From NCBI RefSeq assembly GCF_036320965.1, contig NC_092235.1, forward strand, positions 24,072,476 through 24,136,475: a DNA stretch of 64,000 nucleotides, given 5' to 3'. This document shows, in pieces, positions 43,516-55,050 of the stretch. Position numbers and translations under genes: made by a program. The notes under the pieces are model-generated. The model made no database searches. It was not told the DNA's origin and saw nothing but the letters and a program-made list of their open reading frames with translations. Source of the stretch: Panulirus ornatus (taxonomy: Eukaryota > Arthropoda > Malacostraca > Decapoda > Palinuridae). Position 1 is the first letter of the stretch; the number at the start of each line of letters is the position of its first letter.

Positions 43516-44385
43516 CCGAGTTTTCATCATTAAGCACAAAATACGTTGATGCTTAGGGACACCCAGTTACTCAAACTGATAAATTACCTGCGTCTCTATC
43601 GCCAATGAGCCATTTCCCGAGTTCCAAGTAGAGTTGCCATTTCAAAATCCGTCGCCCTCTGGTCCATCAACCGTCATCGCAGCTTCGAAATGCATCGTTT
43701 AAATAAAAGCTTCATTGCAATTCCAGCCGTTTAAAGTTTCCAACGGTCCATGCAGCACGTTATTCTAAATCACAATGTTCAGCGCTATTATTTCCACGCT
43801 GACGTCAAGACAACGGTGCGAAACTAAGTTATCGCACATCAGCCAAGCCATTACGCAGAAAACGGGTATAGTGAATAATTGGAATATAGAAAACGGATGA
43901 AACACTAAGCAAAACTGGTATTTAATTGGGACACAGCACTCGATTTGGACACTATAAATTGGCATGCATTATACAACTGCCTTGTTCAGTTTTGAGTTTT
44001 TCTTGTTATTGTTGTTCACAGATATACATTGTCTAATATTTCACACAGTCCATTAAAATTATCTTGACCAGCCATTGCATTTGGTAAACAGGAAGTGACT
44101 TTTAAATATATCTTTCTTAACCTTGGCAACTAATTAGTGATAAAGACTCTTATAATATCTTCCAATTAGCTTTTACGAAAGTTTCATCCACTGAGAGCTG
44201 AAAAGTATGGTAGAAATGAAGAAACTGTAAAATGTAGTTAAGTGTAATTGGAAAATCATTTTCTTTACACGCATGGTTTTGTTTGTTTATATTGTATAGA
44301 AAACGTAAGTGGAGGTGACTCTGGGTCTGGCGGGAAAGAAGGATGAACAGCAGGATGGCAAGGATAAGATTTATTGCCGCAGGAT
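43516..44385. other. AT-rich spacer, no gene seen
   Basis: No tandem repeats and no recognisable frame. Confidence 0.45.
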
Positions 44386-44394
44386 AAGTGAAGG

Positions 44395-44880
44395 TATTGG
44401 GGGGGGGGGGAGGATGGGCGGGGTGGTTTGGGCGGCAGCAACGAGTTGGTAATGGGCGATGGGATGGGTGACGGAATGGAGAGATGGGTTTGCTATGGAT
44501 TGGGGGGGATGGGGATGGGGGAAGGTGGGTGGTTCATGGGTGGCGGGGATGGGGTAAACAGCGTGGCACAGGGCGACGTGTGGAATGGATGGGAGGAGTT
44601 GGGATAGTATGGGCAGGAGGGTCTGGGCGGATGGGATACGAAGGATAGCAGGATAGACAAGCTGGTTAGGGCTAAAGGGATGACAGGATAGGATCACTGG
44701 GGGGAGGGGGGAGGGTGAAAGATTAAAGGCCTTTAGTGCCGCTGGATGGAAAGATAGCAGGGCGGGGGTGTGGACAGAATGGTAAAAGGGGGGTGGGGGA
44801 GGAGGAGATGGGTGCGGGCGGCGGGATGGATGGATGGGCGGTTTGGGGCGGCAGGATGGGCGGCGGATGACTCGCACTAT
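44395..44880 (+). repeat. G-rich degenerate GGATGGG repeat
   Basis: GATGGG, GGGCGG and GGATAG words recur irregularly on the plus strand, leaving a Pro/Ser/His-rich frame on the minus strand. Dense GGG runs give quadruplex potential. Confidence 0.65.
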
Positions 44881-46311
44881 CAGCCTGAGCTCACCACGGG
44901 CCCCGATTACTATGCTAACCCAAACGTTGCGCCCCGCCATCACAATGTTTCGATTCGCGTCAATCTATCCACACATCCAGGGACGTCGAGCATGCCTATC
45001 CCTTACACTACCACGAGACGCCAAACATCTATCTCACACCGTCCTAGCCCCCGGGACCTGCTCCCTAATTACCCTCCCCCTCTTTCTAACCACCAGTGTC
45101 TCTACGAAAATGAGGAAGAAATTGCCGAAACAGACCTAACCTAACCTCCCCAGCGAGAAAGAAAAAAAAAATGGTCCGCGGGACTTGAGCGAAAAATAGG
45201 CGAAAATGAGCGTGGTTTCGGCCGCTACGAAGCGAGATGAAAGGGTTGCGTTCGAGGTTAGGGAAGACACTGGCCGTCTGCCGCTTTTTTTTTTTTTTTC
45301 GCCAGATTTTCGACGCCTTCCTTAAATAAATGGCCGAACCGATTACCCGTCAAAGTTTCGCTCACGGCTACGTTCGGGCCACCGCGTGTGGACGGGGAGG
45401 GGGGGACGCCCCGTGTGTAGGACCAACGAGGAATTCCGGTTTCTCCGAGAAGCCTCCGCGACCACGGTAACCCTTTGGTGTGAAATGATAAACAAATCAC
45501 TGTTGAGCGAAGAGTTACGGTAATTTCCCACACAGTTTGGACCCTTTCCCTCCGGGAGACTCCTTCCTTGGCCCACCGAAATCGCCCGTGGATCTACGAT
45601 GTGCGATTCCACCCCTCGGTCCGTTTTCTTTCTCGCCGTACACATTCTCCGTTTTCTGACGCGCATGCCCCTTACGTAGTCAACATTTCTTGGGAAAATT
45701 CACTTTTTTTTTTTGTTTGTGTGTGTGTGTGAGTGAGTGTGTCATCTAAGATGAGAGAGAGAGAGAGAGAGAGACGGAATTGTATAGTCGTCTGTTGTGG
45801 TGAGACGAAGAGAGAAGAGAACTGTTAGTTTATGTTTACTGTGAAGCGTCGGTCATTACAAAGTTGGCCCCGTGTGGAGGGAGGAGGAGGAGGAGGTACG
45901 TCGCCAATGGGAGCCCAAGCAGGTAGTCAGAAGAGGGTCCCGTGGACACAGCCCCAAAATTCACCCCGCTGGGTTTGAGAAGTGGTTAACCCACGCCAGT
46001 TTACTACGGTCTATTACTTCGCCTCGCCACCAAGTTATTCACCTCCGCCAAAAAATTCACCGGGAGTTTTTGAGGACAGTCTTGAAAGTGGGAGGGAGCG
46101 AGGGGGGGGTGGGAGGAGGAGGAAAGAAGAAGTAGTTGTACGATTTCGTATATAGTTTTTAAAGTGGTTATTTATAGGTTAAGAGGGGGAGAGGGAGGGG
46201 AGGAGGGCCTGCTGTTATTTCCTGCAGCTTCATATATTCCGCGAGCTCTGAATTCTGATTCGCCTCTCGTGGTCGTAATCTTGTATTTTGATGAGAGAGA
46301 CCTTCTGGATC

Positions 46312-46315
<4 letters not shown>
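44881..46315. other. Mixed spacer, no gene recognised
   Basis: CCTAACCTAACC at 45135, short (GT)n 45717-45731 and (GA)n 45754-45774. Frames below 125 codons without domains. Confidence 0.4.

Positions 46316-46392
<77 letters not shown>
46316..46392 (+). repeat. (GA)n microsatellite
   Basis: Perfect GA tract. Confidence 0.97.
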
Positions 46393-46395
<3 letters not shown>

Positions 46396-46562
46396 CTTAA
46401 CATTCGACCTACACCTGCCTCCAAGGGTAACTCCGCGTTAGTTACCAATTATAAATGTTATTATGAACAATTAGGAGCCACCCTGGGCCGTAATCAACCA
46501 TAAAATTGGCCGGTTTTAGTGGGAGGCGTAGCTTGCATGCCAAACATTCTGACCAACAGCTC

Positions 46563-46564
<2 letters not shown>

Positions 46565-46620
<56 letters not shown>
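46565..46620 (+). repeat. (CT)n microsatellite
   Basis: Perfect CT tract. Confidence 0.97.
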
Positions 46621-46624
<4 letters not shown>

Positions 46625-46696
46625 CTCCACCACCCATCCCCTCACCCCACCCCCCACCTTACACCACTACCAACGGTACCACCCACCACCCCCCAG

Positions 46697-46697
<1 letters not shown>

Positions 46698-46730
<33 letters not shown>
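46698..46730 (+). repeat. (CT)n microsatellite
   Basis: Pure CT tract, separated from the previous one by a CA/CC-rich spacer. Confidence 0.95.
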
Positions 46731-46732
<2 letters not shown>

Positions 46733-47111
46733 GCCTATCCTTAACTTGCTTCCAAGGATCCTGACTTCCGTCCTCAGGGGCCATAACGTTGACGGACCTA
46801 CGGACCCCCTCCCTACCCCCGCAACCATACAATACCCAAAGGATCCCAGGCGAGGAGTGGGGGCCCCATCTTCTCTTTACACTCGACTACAAGGAAATTA
46901 TTTATTATTTCTTAATATGACAAAAAAGATGAATAAAAAAAACCTGAATTTATGGAAACTGTGAATTTATGGTTCGCTCTTACCCTCGATGTGGGCCGGT
47001 GGCGCTACACTGAGGAAACAGATCCAGGAACTAGGCCAAAAATGATGTCATTACGTAACAGGTTACACGACGAGGGAACTGTTTGCAGTATGCAAATTAG
47101 TTCATGGCCAG

Positions 47112-47113
<2 letters not shown>

Positions 47114-47191
<78 letters not shown>
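47114..47191 (+). repeat. (CT)n microsatellite
   Basis: Perfect CT tract. Confidence 0.97.
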
Positions 47192-47194
<3 letters not shown>

Positions 47195-47215
47195 ACAAAG
47201 ACCTCCCGGGCTATG

Positions 47216-47243
47216 ACACACACACACACACACACACACACAC
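47216..47243 (+). repeat. (CA)n microsatellite
   Basis: Pure CA tract 25 bp after a (CT)n tract. Confidence 0.93.
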
Positions 47244-48099
47244 GGGGTTCCTAAAGGAGAGAGAGACACACCGTAGGAACCTTCGCCGTTTGCATATCTC
47301 GGGTTCGTCTGACATGGAAATCCGAGTTTGTTTATTCACTGTACAGTTGATGGCTATTCAAGATCAGGGCTTTTGAGTTACATTTCCGTTGTATGATCTG
47401 AATATAGGGACCCAGTCACTGGGTGGAGTTTTTTTTTTTTTAAGCTCAAGTTCGGTACTACGGTCAGTGGCGTTCGAACCTGTGAAGTTCGTACGGAGAT
47501 GAATAAAATGAACTTGCCCACATAATGAATGTTCTCGGTACATTTGGAATTATGTAAGTGTTCCAATAGTCTTTACGAAGTCAAATTGTCTAGTGAAGCG
47601 ATGCAAAGTTCAGAACAACAATAGTGGAGAGTTTCAACAGACCTTAGCCATGCCCTTCGAAGGTAAAGCCAAGTTCTCAAAAAAAAAAAAAAAAAACAAA
47701 CCCAAATTGATTTAGCTCCCCCCTGAAAAGTCCCTCCCCCCCAAAAAAATAAAATTCCTCGCGTTTTCCTCGCCCGCCCCCCATTAATATCACCCATGTT
47801 CCTCTCATCACCGTTACGCAATCACGTGCACCACACATGAAAGAACCGGCTAATCTCAGCGCGTAGTACGTGATTCCACGTGGCGTCATGTGATGTACTA
47901 GAGACTGAACCTGACGATGACGACGTGGATTAATCCGATTGAAAACTCTTCATTTGCCCGCGTGGAGTGAGTGAGTGAGTCCTCCCATCCCTCCCTCCTC
48001 AATAGAGAAACGCCTGGGTTAGAATAGTGTCTACAGTGTGGCCGGCCGCCCCGTTGAGTCCACAATCATACTCACCTCAAAGGTTAAGGATCTAATCCG

Positions 48100-48100
<1 letters not shown>
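47244..48100. other. Spacer, no gene seen
   Basis: A-rich run near 47680 and poly-C near 47735; otherwise plain. Confidence 0.4.

Positions 48101-48172
<72 letters not shown>
48101..48172 (+). repeat. (AT)n microsatellite
   Basis: Perfect AT tract on the left of repeat X copy 2. Confidence 0.96.
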
Positions 48173-48173
<1 letters not shown>

Positions 48174-48247
48174 CTTAGCTACGTCTGTTCCTTGTATCAA
48201 CTGACATTCATTTCTTGTATCTCCCCTGTTGATGTGATCATTACACG

Positions 48248-48249
<2 letters not shown>
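48173..48249 (+). mobile_element. Unclassified interspersed repeat 'X', copy 2
   Basis: 77-bp island between two (AT)n tracts. Its right half (CATTTCTTGTATCTCCCC, GATGTGAT, ATTACACGAAA) matches 18885-18930. Confidence 0.6.

Positions 48250-48315
<66 letters not shown>
48250..48315 (+). repeat. (AT)n microsatellite
   Basis: Perfect AT tract on the right of repeat X copy 2. Confidence 0.96.
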
Positions 48316-48319
<4 letters not shown>

Positions 48320-48621
48320 TCGTGAAACGTGAAAAAAAAATCATGGAGTCCAGGAGCGTGAGAGCGTGGGTGAGCACTTTCCACACTCCCACAGTCAAGA
48401 CCCACCGTAAAATTTCTGTATCCTGGCTGGGGTTGAGGAGAGCTGAGCTGCTGGGTCTGGTTAAGTGCCGGGTGTTAGCGTGGAACCCACGCCGGGTTTC
48501 GTGCTCGGTGCTAAAGCCAAATACCAAAGCTGGGTTTGGTCTGGTTATGGGGGGTGAGAGTTTGTAGGACCCAGGCTGGGTTTGATATCGTACTAGCTTC
48601 GTCCATTATGCTCTTAAGATC

Positions 48622-48622
<1 letters not shown>

Positions 48623-48688
<66 letters not shown>
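48623..48688 (+). repeat. (AT)n microsatellite
   Basis: Perfect AT tract. Confidence 0.96.
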
Positions 48689-48690
<2 letters not shown>

Positions 48691-49262
48691 TATTTTCATA
48701 CGCCACAACAGTAGGAGAGACGCAAGCCTTTGGAGCGAACCCCAGGCCATGGCGAAGGTCCTCATGCGAAATTTTATTCGCCGTAATGAGAGGGCAGTTA
48801 GTAGTGCTAACCCCGAGTAATTGGCTCGTTACATTGGCATCGTGGGGGCAGTCTGCATACACTCGTGGAAAACCCAAGAGGGAGAAAAAAAATCCGGCAC
48901 GGTGCATGCTAAACGCACTAATGAAAAGGGGGAAAAAGATCGCCCTTGTTATTTTATTGTTAGCTAATTGTAACTCCGGGACAAACGGCAGTGCCGTGGG
49001 CCTGTCACGTGTCACATGACAGTGTCACGAGGGCAGGGAGGGGGTGGGAGGGAGGGGAACTGGGCCAGGGCGTTAGAGTTATTGCCTCCCGTCTTTTTAA
49101 GGTTACCTGTGTGACAGGTCGTCAGTACAGACACGCTGGCTTGAGTGGGTGTCGGTCAGTCTTTGTATTTACACGCGGTAGTGTACAGAGTTGATTTTAT
49201 TCTTTTTTCCTTTTTCTTTCTTCTGTCGTCCTGAACTTGAGGTGGATTATTAGTATTAGAGT

Positions 49263-49265
<3 letters not shown>

Positions 49266-49329
<64 letters not shown>
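49266..49329 (+). repeat. (GA)n microsatellite
   Basis: Perfect GA tract. Confidence 0.97.
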
Positions 49330-49331
<2 letters not shown>

Positions 49332-49464
49332 ATAAGTGAATCAAAATGATGGTATGCAAAATCCGACCCTTTGAAGCATGTCAGTTCGACCCCGTGGTAT
49401 GATGACGTAACATTCGACTGTGGGGTAAGGTCACGAGGTGTCAGGCCATAGGTCACGCCAGTTG

Positions 49465-49535
49465 TTATACTCGAGGGTCGTACCGTCGTGCTCAGGGGTT
49501 CGTGTCGTCCTCGTAGTGCTTAAAAGACCATTCGG
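49465..49535 (-). repeat. GAGCACGACGGTACGA family locus H, inverted arm only
   Basis: ACTCGAGGGTCGTACCGTCG and TGCTCAGGGGTTCGTGTCGT: two units, reverse orientation, no partner arm visible. Confidence 0.75.
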
Positions 49536-50190
49536 GCCCCCCAATTGGTCTCTCTGAAAGCCACCATCTGGTCATTTCTCAATTAAGGCCCAATAGCTTT
49601 TCAGTCAAGGTGTTCACTCCACCTATCATGGAGTCTTGCTCACTCACACCCACCACAAATCGGGGATTCAAACCCATACCTTGCCTTCTAGGGCTCAAAA
49701 GTTTCATTGTTCGAATACCAGTTTGTGATTTTCGAACTCCACTGTACACAGAAAGTTAACTAGGTTCAGATCCTTATGCATCTTGTACACAGTAAGAGGA
49801 GGTTCGACCCCTGTTGTACAAAAACATTTTTCGCTGCACGATAGACAACAAATCGCTTTGAACCTGATTAAGGTGGGTCGCTTAGGTACCTCCTCCCCAG
49901 ATCGGACAGCTAAAGCAATAAAATTCTATTCCTTCATCTCTCCCTCTTCCTCTGACTTTTCTACACGTAAATCACGTGAACAAAAGCCAACACGTAAATC
50001 AGGTTTACAAAAAAAGCCTGAGGAGCTTTCTCTTACTGTATTATACTTTCCCTCCCACCCTCCAAGATGATAGGTATAACCTGGGGTATGTTGGGCCCAG
50101 GCTACGTTCTTCTACTATATGAAAAGAAAACGTGTCACAGATCCTGTCATCTACGACTCGAAAACAGATTAGCTGAGTTATTGGTCAAAG
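49536..50190. other. Spacer, no gene recognised
   Basis: A minus-strand B-box-like GGGTTTGAATCCCC occurs near 49667 without a clear A box. A 95-codon frame (49783-50070) has no domain. Confidence 0.4.
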
Positions 50191-50194
50191 GCAC

Positions 50195-50292
50195 ATCGAG
50201 ATCCAGTCACCTCCCAGTTTCAAATCATCGAGATCCAGTCACCTCCCAGTTTCAAATCATCGAGATCCAGTCACCTCCCAGTTTCAAATCAG
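50195..50292 (+). repeat. 32-bp tandem repeat, three copies
   Basis: Unit CATCGAGATCCAGTCACCTC followed by CCAGTTTCAAAT; copies essentially identical. Confidence 0.92.
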
Positions 50293-50302
50293 CCACGACT
50301 GA

Positions 50303-50303
<1 letters not shown>

Positions 50304-50359
<56 letters not shown>
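50304..50359 (+). repeat. (GT)n microsatellite
   Basis: Perfect GT tract. Confidence 0.97.
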
Positions 50360-50361
<2 letters not shown>

Positions 50362-50534
50362 GGATATCTCCCGTTTTCCTTAAAATAACCCGGCCTTCTG
50401 TTATTCCTTTACCATAAGGAAATAAATGATTGTTCTGGCCATCCCATGTCGTAGTTTGTATTCCAGAAATTGCAGAGGGTAATTTTTCCTTTCTTTCTAT
50501 TTCTCCTAAACTGATCACTTTCAATTTAGTCCCA

Positions 50535-50660
50535 TTAGCACGACGGTCACGACCCTTAAGCACGAGTGTACGACCCTTGGCGACGCTCATGCATGGGTCA
50601 GGTCAAAGGCTAGGCCATCAAACCCCATGGGTCGTTCGTACTTTGGTGCTCAAGGGATTT
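50535..50660 (+). repeat. GAGCACGACGGTACGA family locus I: arm-core-arm
   Basis: Two direct units (TTAGCACGACGGTCACGACC, AAGCACGAGTGTACGACC) are followed by CTTGGCGACG and the core GGGTCAGGTCAAAGGCTAGG with CCATCAAACCCCATGGG. Opposite-sense units come last (GTCGTTCGTACTTTGGTGCT, CAAGG). GTACGACCC...GGGTCGTTCGTAC brackets the core. Confidence 0.85.
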
Positions 50661-51061
50661 TAACCCTTCTTTCCACACTATTCTTTTTTTTTTCAAGAGG
50701 GAGGGGCACTTCCAACTGTTTAGGATCACCCACTTCACCTCTTTTTTTTTTTTTTTTGTTCCTGTAATTAAGACGTCTTCAAGACAACGTCACAGAACTG
50801 ACGAGGAAAATCCTTGTGAGCCTCGTTCCTAAACTGGCCATCGCCAGTAAGAGGCATACAGGCCTCCCAGGTCTAAAATCCCATCCTCTTGGAACTGATT
50901 TGATGTGACGGCTCTTCGTTCATCTGTTATGTGATCTTGCGTGATGGGCAAGCTGGAAATTGCGGGTCTTCCTCCAGCTTAGCTGTTGCTGAATGCCGCC
51001 AGCTTAGTGTGGGCGGTTCTCTGTGGCGCTGATGATGCCGTGGGTGGGGTGGGGTGGGGGT

Positions 51062-51235
51062 GGGGAGTTCCAAGCTTAGTCTGTGGTCCTTTGTAGTTAA
51101 GCTTGTGGATATTCCGAGCTTAATAAGTGTCATTGTAGCTAAAGCTTGTGGAGTTCCGGGCTTAGTCGGTGGTTCTGTTAGTTAAGCTTGTGGATGTTCC
51201 CAGCTTGATCGGTGGTTCTTCGTAGCTAAGCTTTT
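51062..51235 (+). repeat. ~50-bp degenerate minisatellite (AGCTTGTGGA)
   Basis: Four units with GTTAAGCTTGTGGATATTCC, GCTTAGTC and GTGGTTCTT. Diverged. Confidence 0.75.
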
Positions 51236-51279
51236 TATTGTGCGTGTATGTTCCTACTTCACCCATTTGACGTTTCTGA

Positions 51280-51535
51280 GATCCTGTAAACGTTTCTTAC
51301 ACATTCTACAAACGTTTATAACAAATCCTGTAAACGTTTCTTACACATGCTGTAAACGTTTTGAACTTACCCGACAAACGTTTCTTCCACATCCTGTAAA
51401 CGTTTCGTAAATACCTGTAAACGTTTCGTACATACCTACAAACGTTTCTTACACATCCTGTAAACGTTTCGTACACATCTGTAACCGTAACCGTTTCGTA
51501 CATATCTGTAACCGTAACCGTTTCGTACATATCAT
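51280..51535 (+). repeat. ~22-24-bp minisatellite around GTAAACGTTTC
   Basis: About ten units CATCCTGTAAACGTTTCTTA or GTACATACCTGTAAACGTTT. Each holds the palindrome AAACGTTT or ACGT. Confidence 0.85.
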
Positions 51536-51849
51536 GTACGCATACAACACACAAAAGAAGAACAGACGCTCTGGAAAAGTGCCATCTTATCCCAGAACCA
51601 GCGTCTCCAAGCACGACTTCAGAATTCATTTCTCCCACCGACCAAAGCTCCATGATCGCTCGGGCGAGCCCGCACATACGAACGACAGACTTAAAAGGAA
51701 ATGACAAAAAATATTACGACAGCATTCGCCACCGTCCTTCTGCCACCCATTCCCGACACTCGTCTGCTAACACCACCCAGGTTGTGCTAGACTTCACACC
51801 AGACTGAGAGGGGCTCAACCCACCCATTGTCTCCCGGAAGTGCACCTGG

Positions 51850-51850
<1 letters not shown>

Positions 51851-51894
<44 letters not shown>
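51851..51894 (+). repeat. (CA)n microsatellite
   Basis: Perfect CA tract; a second shorter one lies at 51985-52004. Confidence 0.95.
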
Positions 51895-51896
<2 letters not shown>

Positions 51897-52104
51897 AGTA
51901 ATGGGCCCCGGCGAGTGTACAATTCCCTCCCTCTACAGTACTAGTAATACTATACTATACTCCCGCTACCGGACTTCCGCACAAACACACACACACACAC
52001 ACACCTCTGGCCACTTCTCCTCATGTGAGGGTTTTTTTCTGGAGTGGCGTTCGTGGTTCTTGCAAGGAAAATGGGATACTAGAACACCCGCTCATTTAGC
52101 ACTT

Positions 52105-52330
52105 AAGCCAATGGTCACGACCGTATAACACTTTGAGCACGACGGTACAACCCTTTGAGCACGACGGTGCGACCCTTTGAGCACGACGGTGCGACCCTTT
52201 GAGCACGACGGTACGACCCTTGAGCACGACGGTGCGACCCTTTGAGCACGACGGTACGACCCTTGAACACGACGGTACGATCCTTGAGCACGACGGTGCG
52301 ACACCTAAACATGACAGTGCGAATCTCGGG
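52105..52330 (+). repeat. GAGCACGACGGTACGA family locus J, direct arm
   Basis: Nine units of mixed 21 and 22 bp, distinguished by CCCTTGAG versus CCCTTTGAG. Shows that the two unit lengths interconvert by one T. Confidence 0.88.
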
Positions 52331-52848
52331 TGCGAGGAGGGCTTGGGATTTCCCCTGACGCTAAATGCAAAAGTTTACGCGAAATAACTTGGCGTCAGCC
52401 ACCTTGATCGGTCCTCACATTTCCAAAGATGTGCAGGGCTTTGAAGAGGAGTAGGTACTCCGTCCCAATATTCCACTAGCCACGTGTTCACATCACGTCC
52501 TCAGTAAAAGTTTTCCCCCCTGAAAGAAACTAATTTCTCCCACAAAGAATTTGTTTTCCCCTGAGTGCTTCTGTAGTGAGTGCTTTGCCTTCAATAAGGT
52601 TGAAAGGTTATATCTTTTAAAAGACTATTCCTACGTTTGAACATACAAATTCTTTTTTTGAAATTAATTTTCTTGGTGCTTCAAGATGCTCAATGATTTA
52701 CACAATCAATTTACAGAGGTTGTAAATGAATTTACGTTCGCAAACGTATTTTGGGTGCCCCTTCTCATCTCCCCACTGTCTATAGTAAATATACTACGTA
52801 ATTTTTCTGTAAATTTTCAGCCTCTGGCTGCTTTCAGTTCAGTAAGCC

Positions 52849-52850
<2 letters not shown>
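52331..52850. other. Spacer, no gene seen
   Basis: Plain AT-moderate sequence. Confidence 0.4.
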
Positions 52851-52903
<53 letters not shown>

Positions 52904-52921
52904 GTTGTTATTATTATTATT

Positions 52922-52997
<76 letters not shown>
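52851..52997 (+). repeat. Compound (ATT)n-(ATC)n-(ATT)n trinucleotide repeat
   Basis: ATT, then a block of about 14 ATC at 52922-52963, then ATT again. In frame it reads poly-Leu/Ser, poly-Ile/Met or poly-Asn/Asp; all are artefacts of the triplets. Confidence 0.97.
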
Positions 52998-52998
<1 letters not shown>

Positions 52999-53071
52999 GG
53001 ACAGTAAAAATCCGGATGTGGGCAAGTTCGTTTCTTCCTGACGCTGCCTTACTAAGATGGGAAAGGAAGTA

Positions 53072-53089
53072 ACAGCAGCAGCAGCAGTA

Positions 53090-53152
<63 letters not shown>
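53072..53152 (+). repeat. (CAG)n-(TAG)n trinucleotide repeat
   Basis: Five CAG then over 20 GTA/TAG triplets, 75 bp after the ATT/ATC repeat. The TAG phase contains stops in one frame only. Confidence 0.96.
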
Positions 53153-53384
53153 AAATATCATCCTCTGTAAGCAATGAAGTCTGCCAAGCAATCATCCCCC
53201 ACACATGATGATAAGTGAATGTGGGTCCTGCATACGCCCCTTGGCGTATGATCCGGGAGTCATGTACGGCTCATGCAGAGGGTGAGGGAGGGAGGGAGGG
53301 AGTGGCATAAAGGGGGTAGGGTACGCAGCCTGGGCGTGTCAGGGGCCCACGCTCAGGGATCTTAAATATTTATCTCCAGCTGAC

Positions 53385-53393
53385 TATAAAAAG
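53385..53393 (+). promoter_or_regulatory. Possible TATA box (TATAAAAAG)
   Basis: Good consensus match followed by GC-rich CCAGCCGGCC. No transcript start or downstream exon can be argued. Confidence 0.18.
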
Positions 53394-53475
53394 CCAGCCG
53401 GCCATCCTCGTCTGCGGTATGGCTGGCTAGTGGTCGCGGCGCGAGACGATGGCGAGATAAGAAAGACAGAGAGAT

Positions 53476-53477
<2 letters not shown>

Positions 53478-53525
<48 letters not shown>

Positions 53526-53529
53526 ACAC
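53478..53529 (+). repeat. (CA)n microsatellite
   Basis: CA tract with a TACA interruption at 53521. Confidence 0.96.
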
Positions 53530-53554
53530 CTGGCTTAGGGTGAGGTGAGGTGAA

Positions 53555-53558
<4 letters not shown>

Positions 53559-53608
<50 letters not shown>
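53559..53608 (+). repeat. (GA)n microsatellite
   Basis: Perfect GA tract. Confidence 0.96.
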
Positions 53609-53612
<4 letters not shown>

Positions 53613-53704
53613 AAGACGCTGTACATATACACAAGGTTAAGATAAGGAGGCAACACGGGTATAAGACACTCCCTAGAATGCAAATTAGTAATCACGCAGA
53701 CTAA

Positions 53705-53902
53705 CAGGCAGGCCTCTGAGGTGTAGTGGCTTACTGGAGGTAAGTCAGTACGGGGCCAGCATGGGTTCGAATACTGGGCGAGACGGTCGGTCGGCCCACA
53801 CCCATCTGAGGTGTTCATCCTTCCCTATGGAAAGGCTGATAACTGGGTTAGGTTGAGGTTTGCGTGTGTACACACACAAGTAAAGATACGGTATAATGGT
53901 GC

Positions 53903-53905
<3 letters not shown>
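53705..53905 (+). mobile_element. tRNA-derived SINE, plus orientation
   Basis: A-box-like GTGTAGTGGCTTACTGG (53721-53737) is followed about 27 bp later by a B box GGGTTCGAATACTG (53763-53776), normal tRNA spacing. A non-tRNA body follows (CGGCCCACACCCATCTGAGG, TTCATCC, GATAACTGGGTTAGG) and the element runs into an (AT)n tract at 53906. This is a pol III-transcribed, non-coding, non-autonomous element that would depend on a LINE polymerase. It lacks the CCTCGC...GCGGG tail of the other elements, so it may use a different partner or be truncated. Confidence 0.7.

Positions 53906-53978
<73 letters not shown>
53906..53978 (+). repeat. (AT)n microsatellite
   Basis: Perfect AT tract at the 3' side of the SINE. 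Confidence 0.96.
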
Positions 53979-53980
<2 letters not shown>

Positions 53981-54039
53981 TTGAGACAGGGCGTAAAACT
54001 CTCTCCCTGTAACATATAAACAGTAATCACACACAAGGC

Positions 54040-54215
54040 CGGGGAGCTGGGAAGGGGGAGGGAGGGATGGAGGGAGGTCCCTGAAATGAAGGAGGGGGAG
54101 GGGAAGGGAGGAGGGGGGTGTGGTGTGGTGGTGGGACAGTCACAAGGCGGGGAGAGGGGAGGAGGTGGGTGGGGTGAAGGGTGGGGGTGGGTGTAAGGGA
54201 GCCGTGGGTATCAAC
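54040..54215 (+). repeat. G-rich low-complexity tract
   Basis: GGGAGGG, GGTGGG and GGGGTG runs on the plus strand. Confidence 0.7.
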
Positions 54216-54396
54216 TTCGCGGCGGCAGGAACTTTGTAGTGCCGGCCCTGGGCTCGCATGTGCGTGTCATGTGTCGCCCCCCCTCCCTCCTCCCCTCCCT
54301 TAATATGTGTCTTCTGTGTCCCCTCCCATGTGTGTGTGTGTGTTTATCCCTTATCGTATGTTTTGTTTGTATTTACGTATGATAGCATTACACCAA

Positions 54397-54397
<1 letters not shown>

Positions 54398-54439
<42 letters not shown>

Positions 54440-54440
54440 G
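54398..54440 (+). repeat. (AAT)n trinucleotide repeat
   Basis: About 14 AAT units. Confidence 0.94.
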
Positions 54441-54974
54441 ATAATAATAACTGATCACCAAATTAATGAACGTCAGAGACTGAAAGTTATATCAAGTAAA
54501 TACACAGTACAGAGAACGGGACTGCAAGAAAAAACGCACGAGGGCGTTTAAACCGAGTCTTTCCGCAAACACGAGGGTGTTTATATGCTGCAGTAGTGGT
54601 ATGTACCGGCCTGGGTGGGCTCAGTGCAGTTATGGTTTCCAAGTGCAACTTGGGGACGAGGGATCTCTGGTGGCAGGAGGTGACGGTGGCGGGGATGGGG
54701 TGCTGTAGCTTCTTCCCGAACTGTTGGATACTGACCATGTGATTGGTTGGAAAGAGTTGGGTAGGGCCAGTGTGTTGTCTTCTTCTTAATTGGTGTAAGA
54801 AGGACAGAGGATCAACCTGCATGCCGTTTTCTCTACATTTTCTATTAGCCCCAATGTTGAGAGATGGATAGGCGAAGGAGAGATACAGTAGAAGAGTTTT
54901 TAGGAAGAATAAAAGTCCTAATATCAATAGTATATATATATACACAACCTGGACGGGGATGGGGCCTTGTGAGA

Positions 54975-55050
54975 CACCCTTTTGGGTCAGGTCAAAGGTC
55001 AGGCCATCATACCCACGGGTCACACCGTTTTGTTTATGTTTCGTACCTTT
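54975..55050 (+). repeat. GAGCACGACGGTACGA family locus K: best-preserved core
   Basis: GGGTCAGGTCAAAGGTCAGG then CCATCATACCCACGGGTCAC, followed by a decayed opposite-sense unit (ACCGTTTTG..CGTACC). Left-arm units are no longer recognisable. This core aligns with loci A, I, L, M and N. Confidence 0.75.

Noticed and set aside
49640..49760. Minus-strand SINE suggested by GGGTTTGAATCCCC
   Set aside because: Only one box; no body or tail shared with other elements in the window.
52686..53191. Poly-Leu, poly-Asn and poly-Asp frames
   Set aside because: Direct products of ATT/ATC/TAG triplet repeats.
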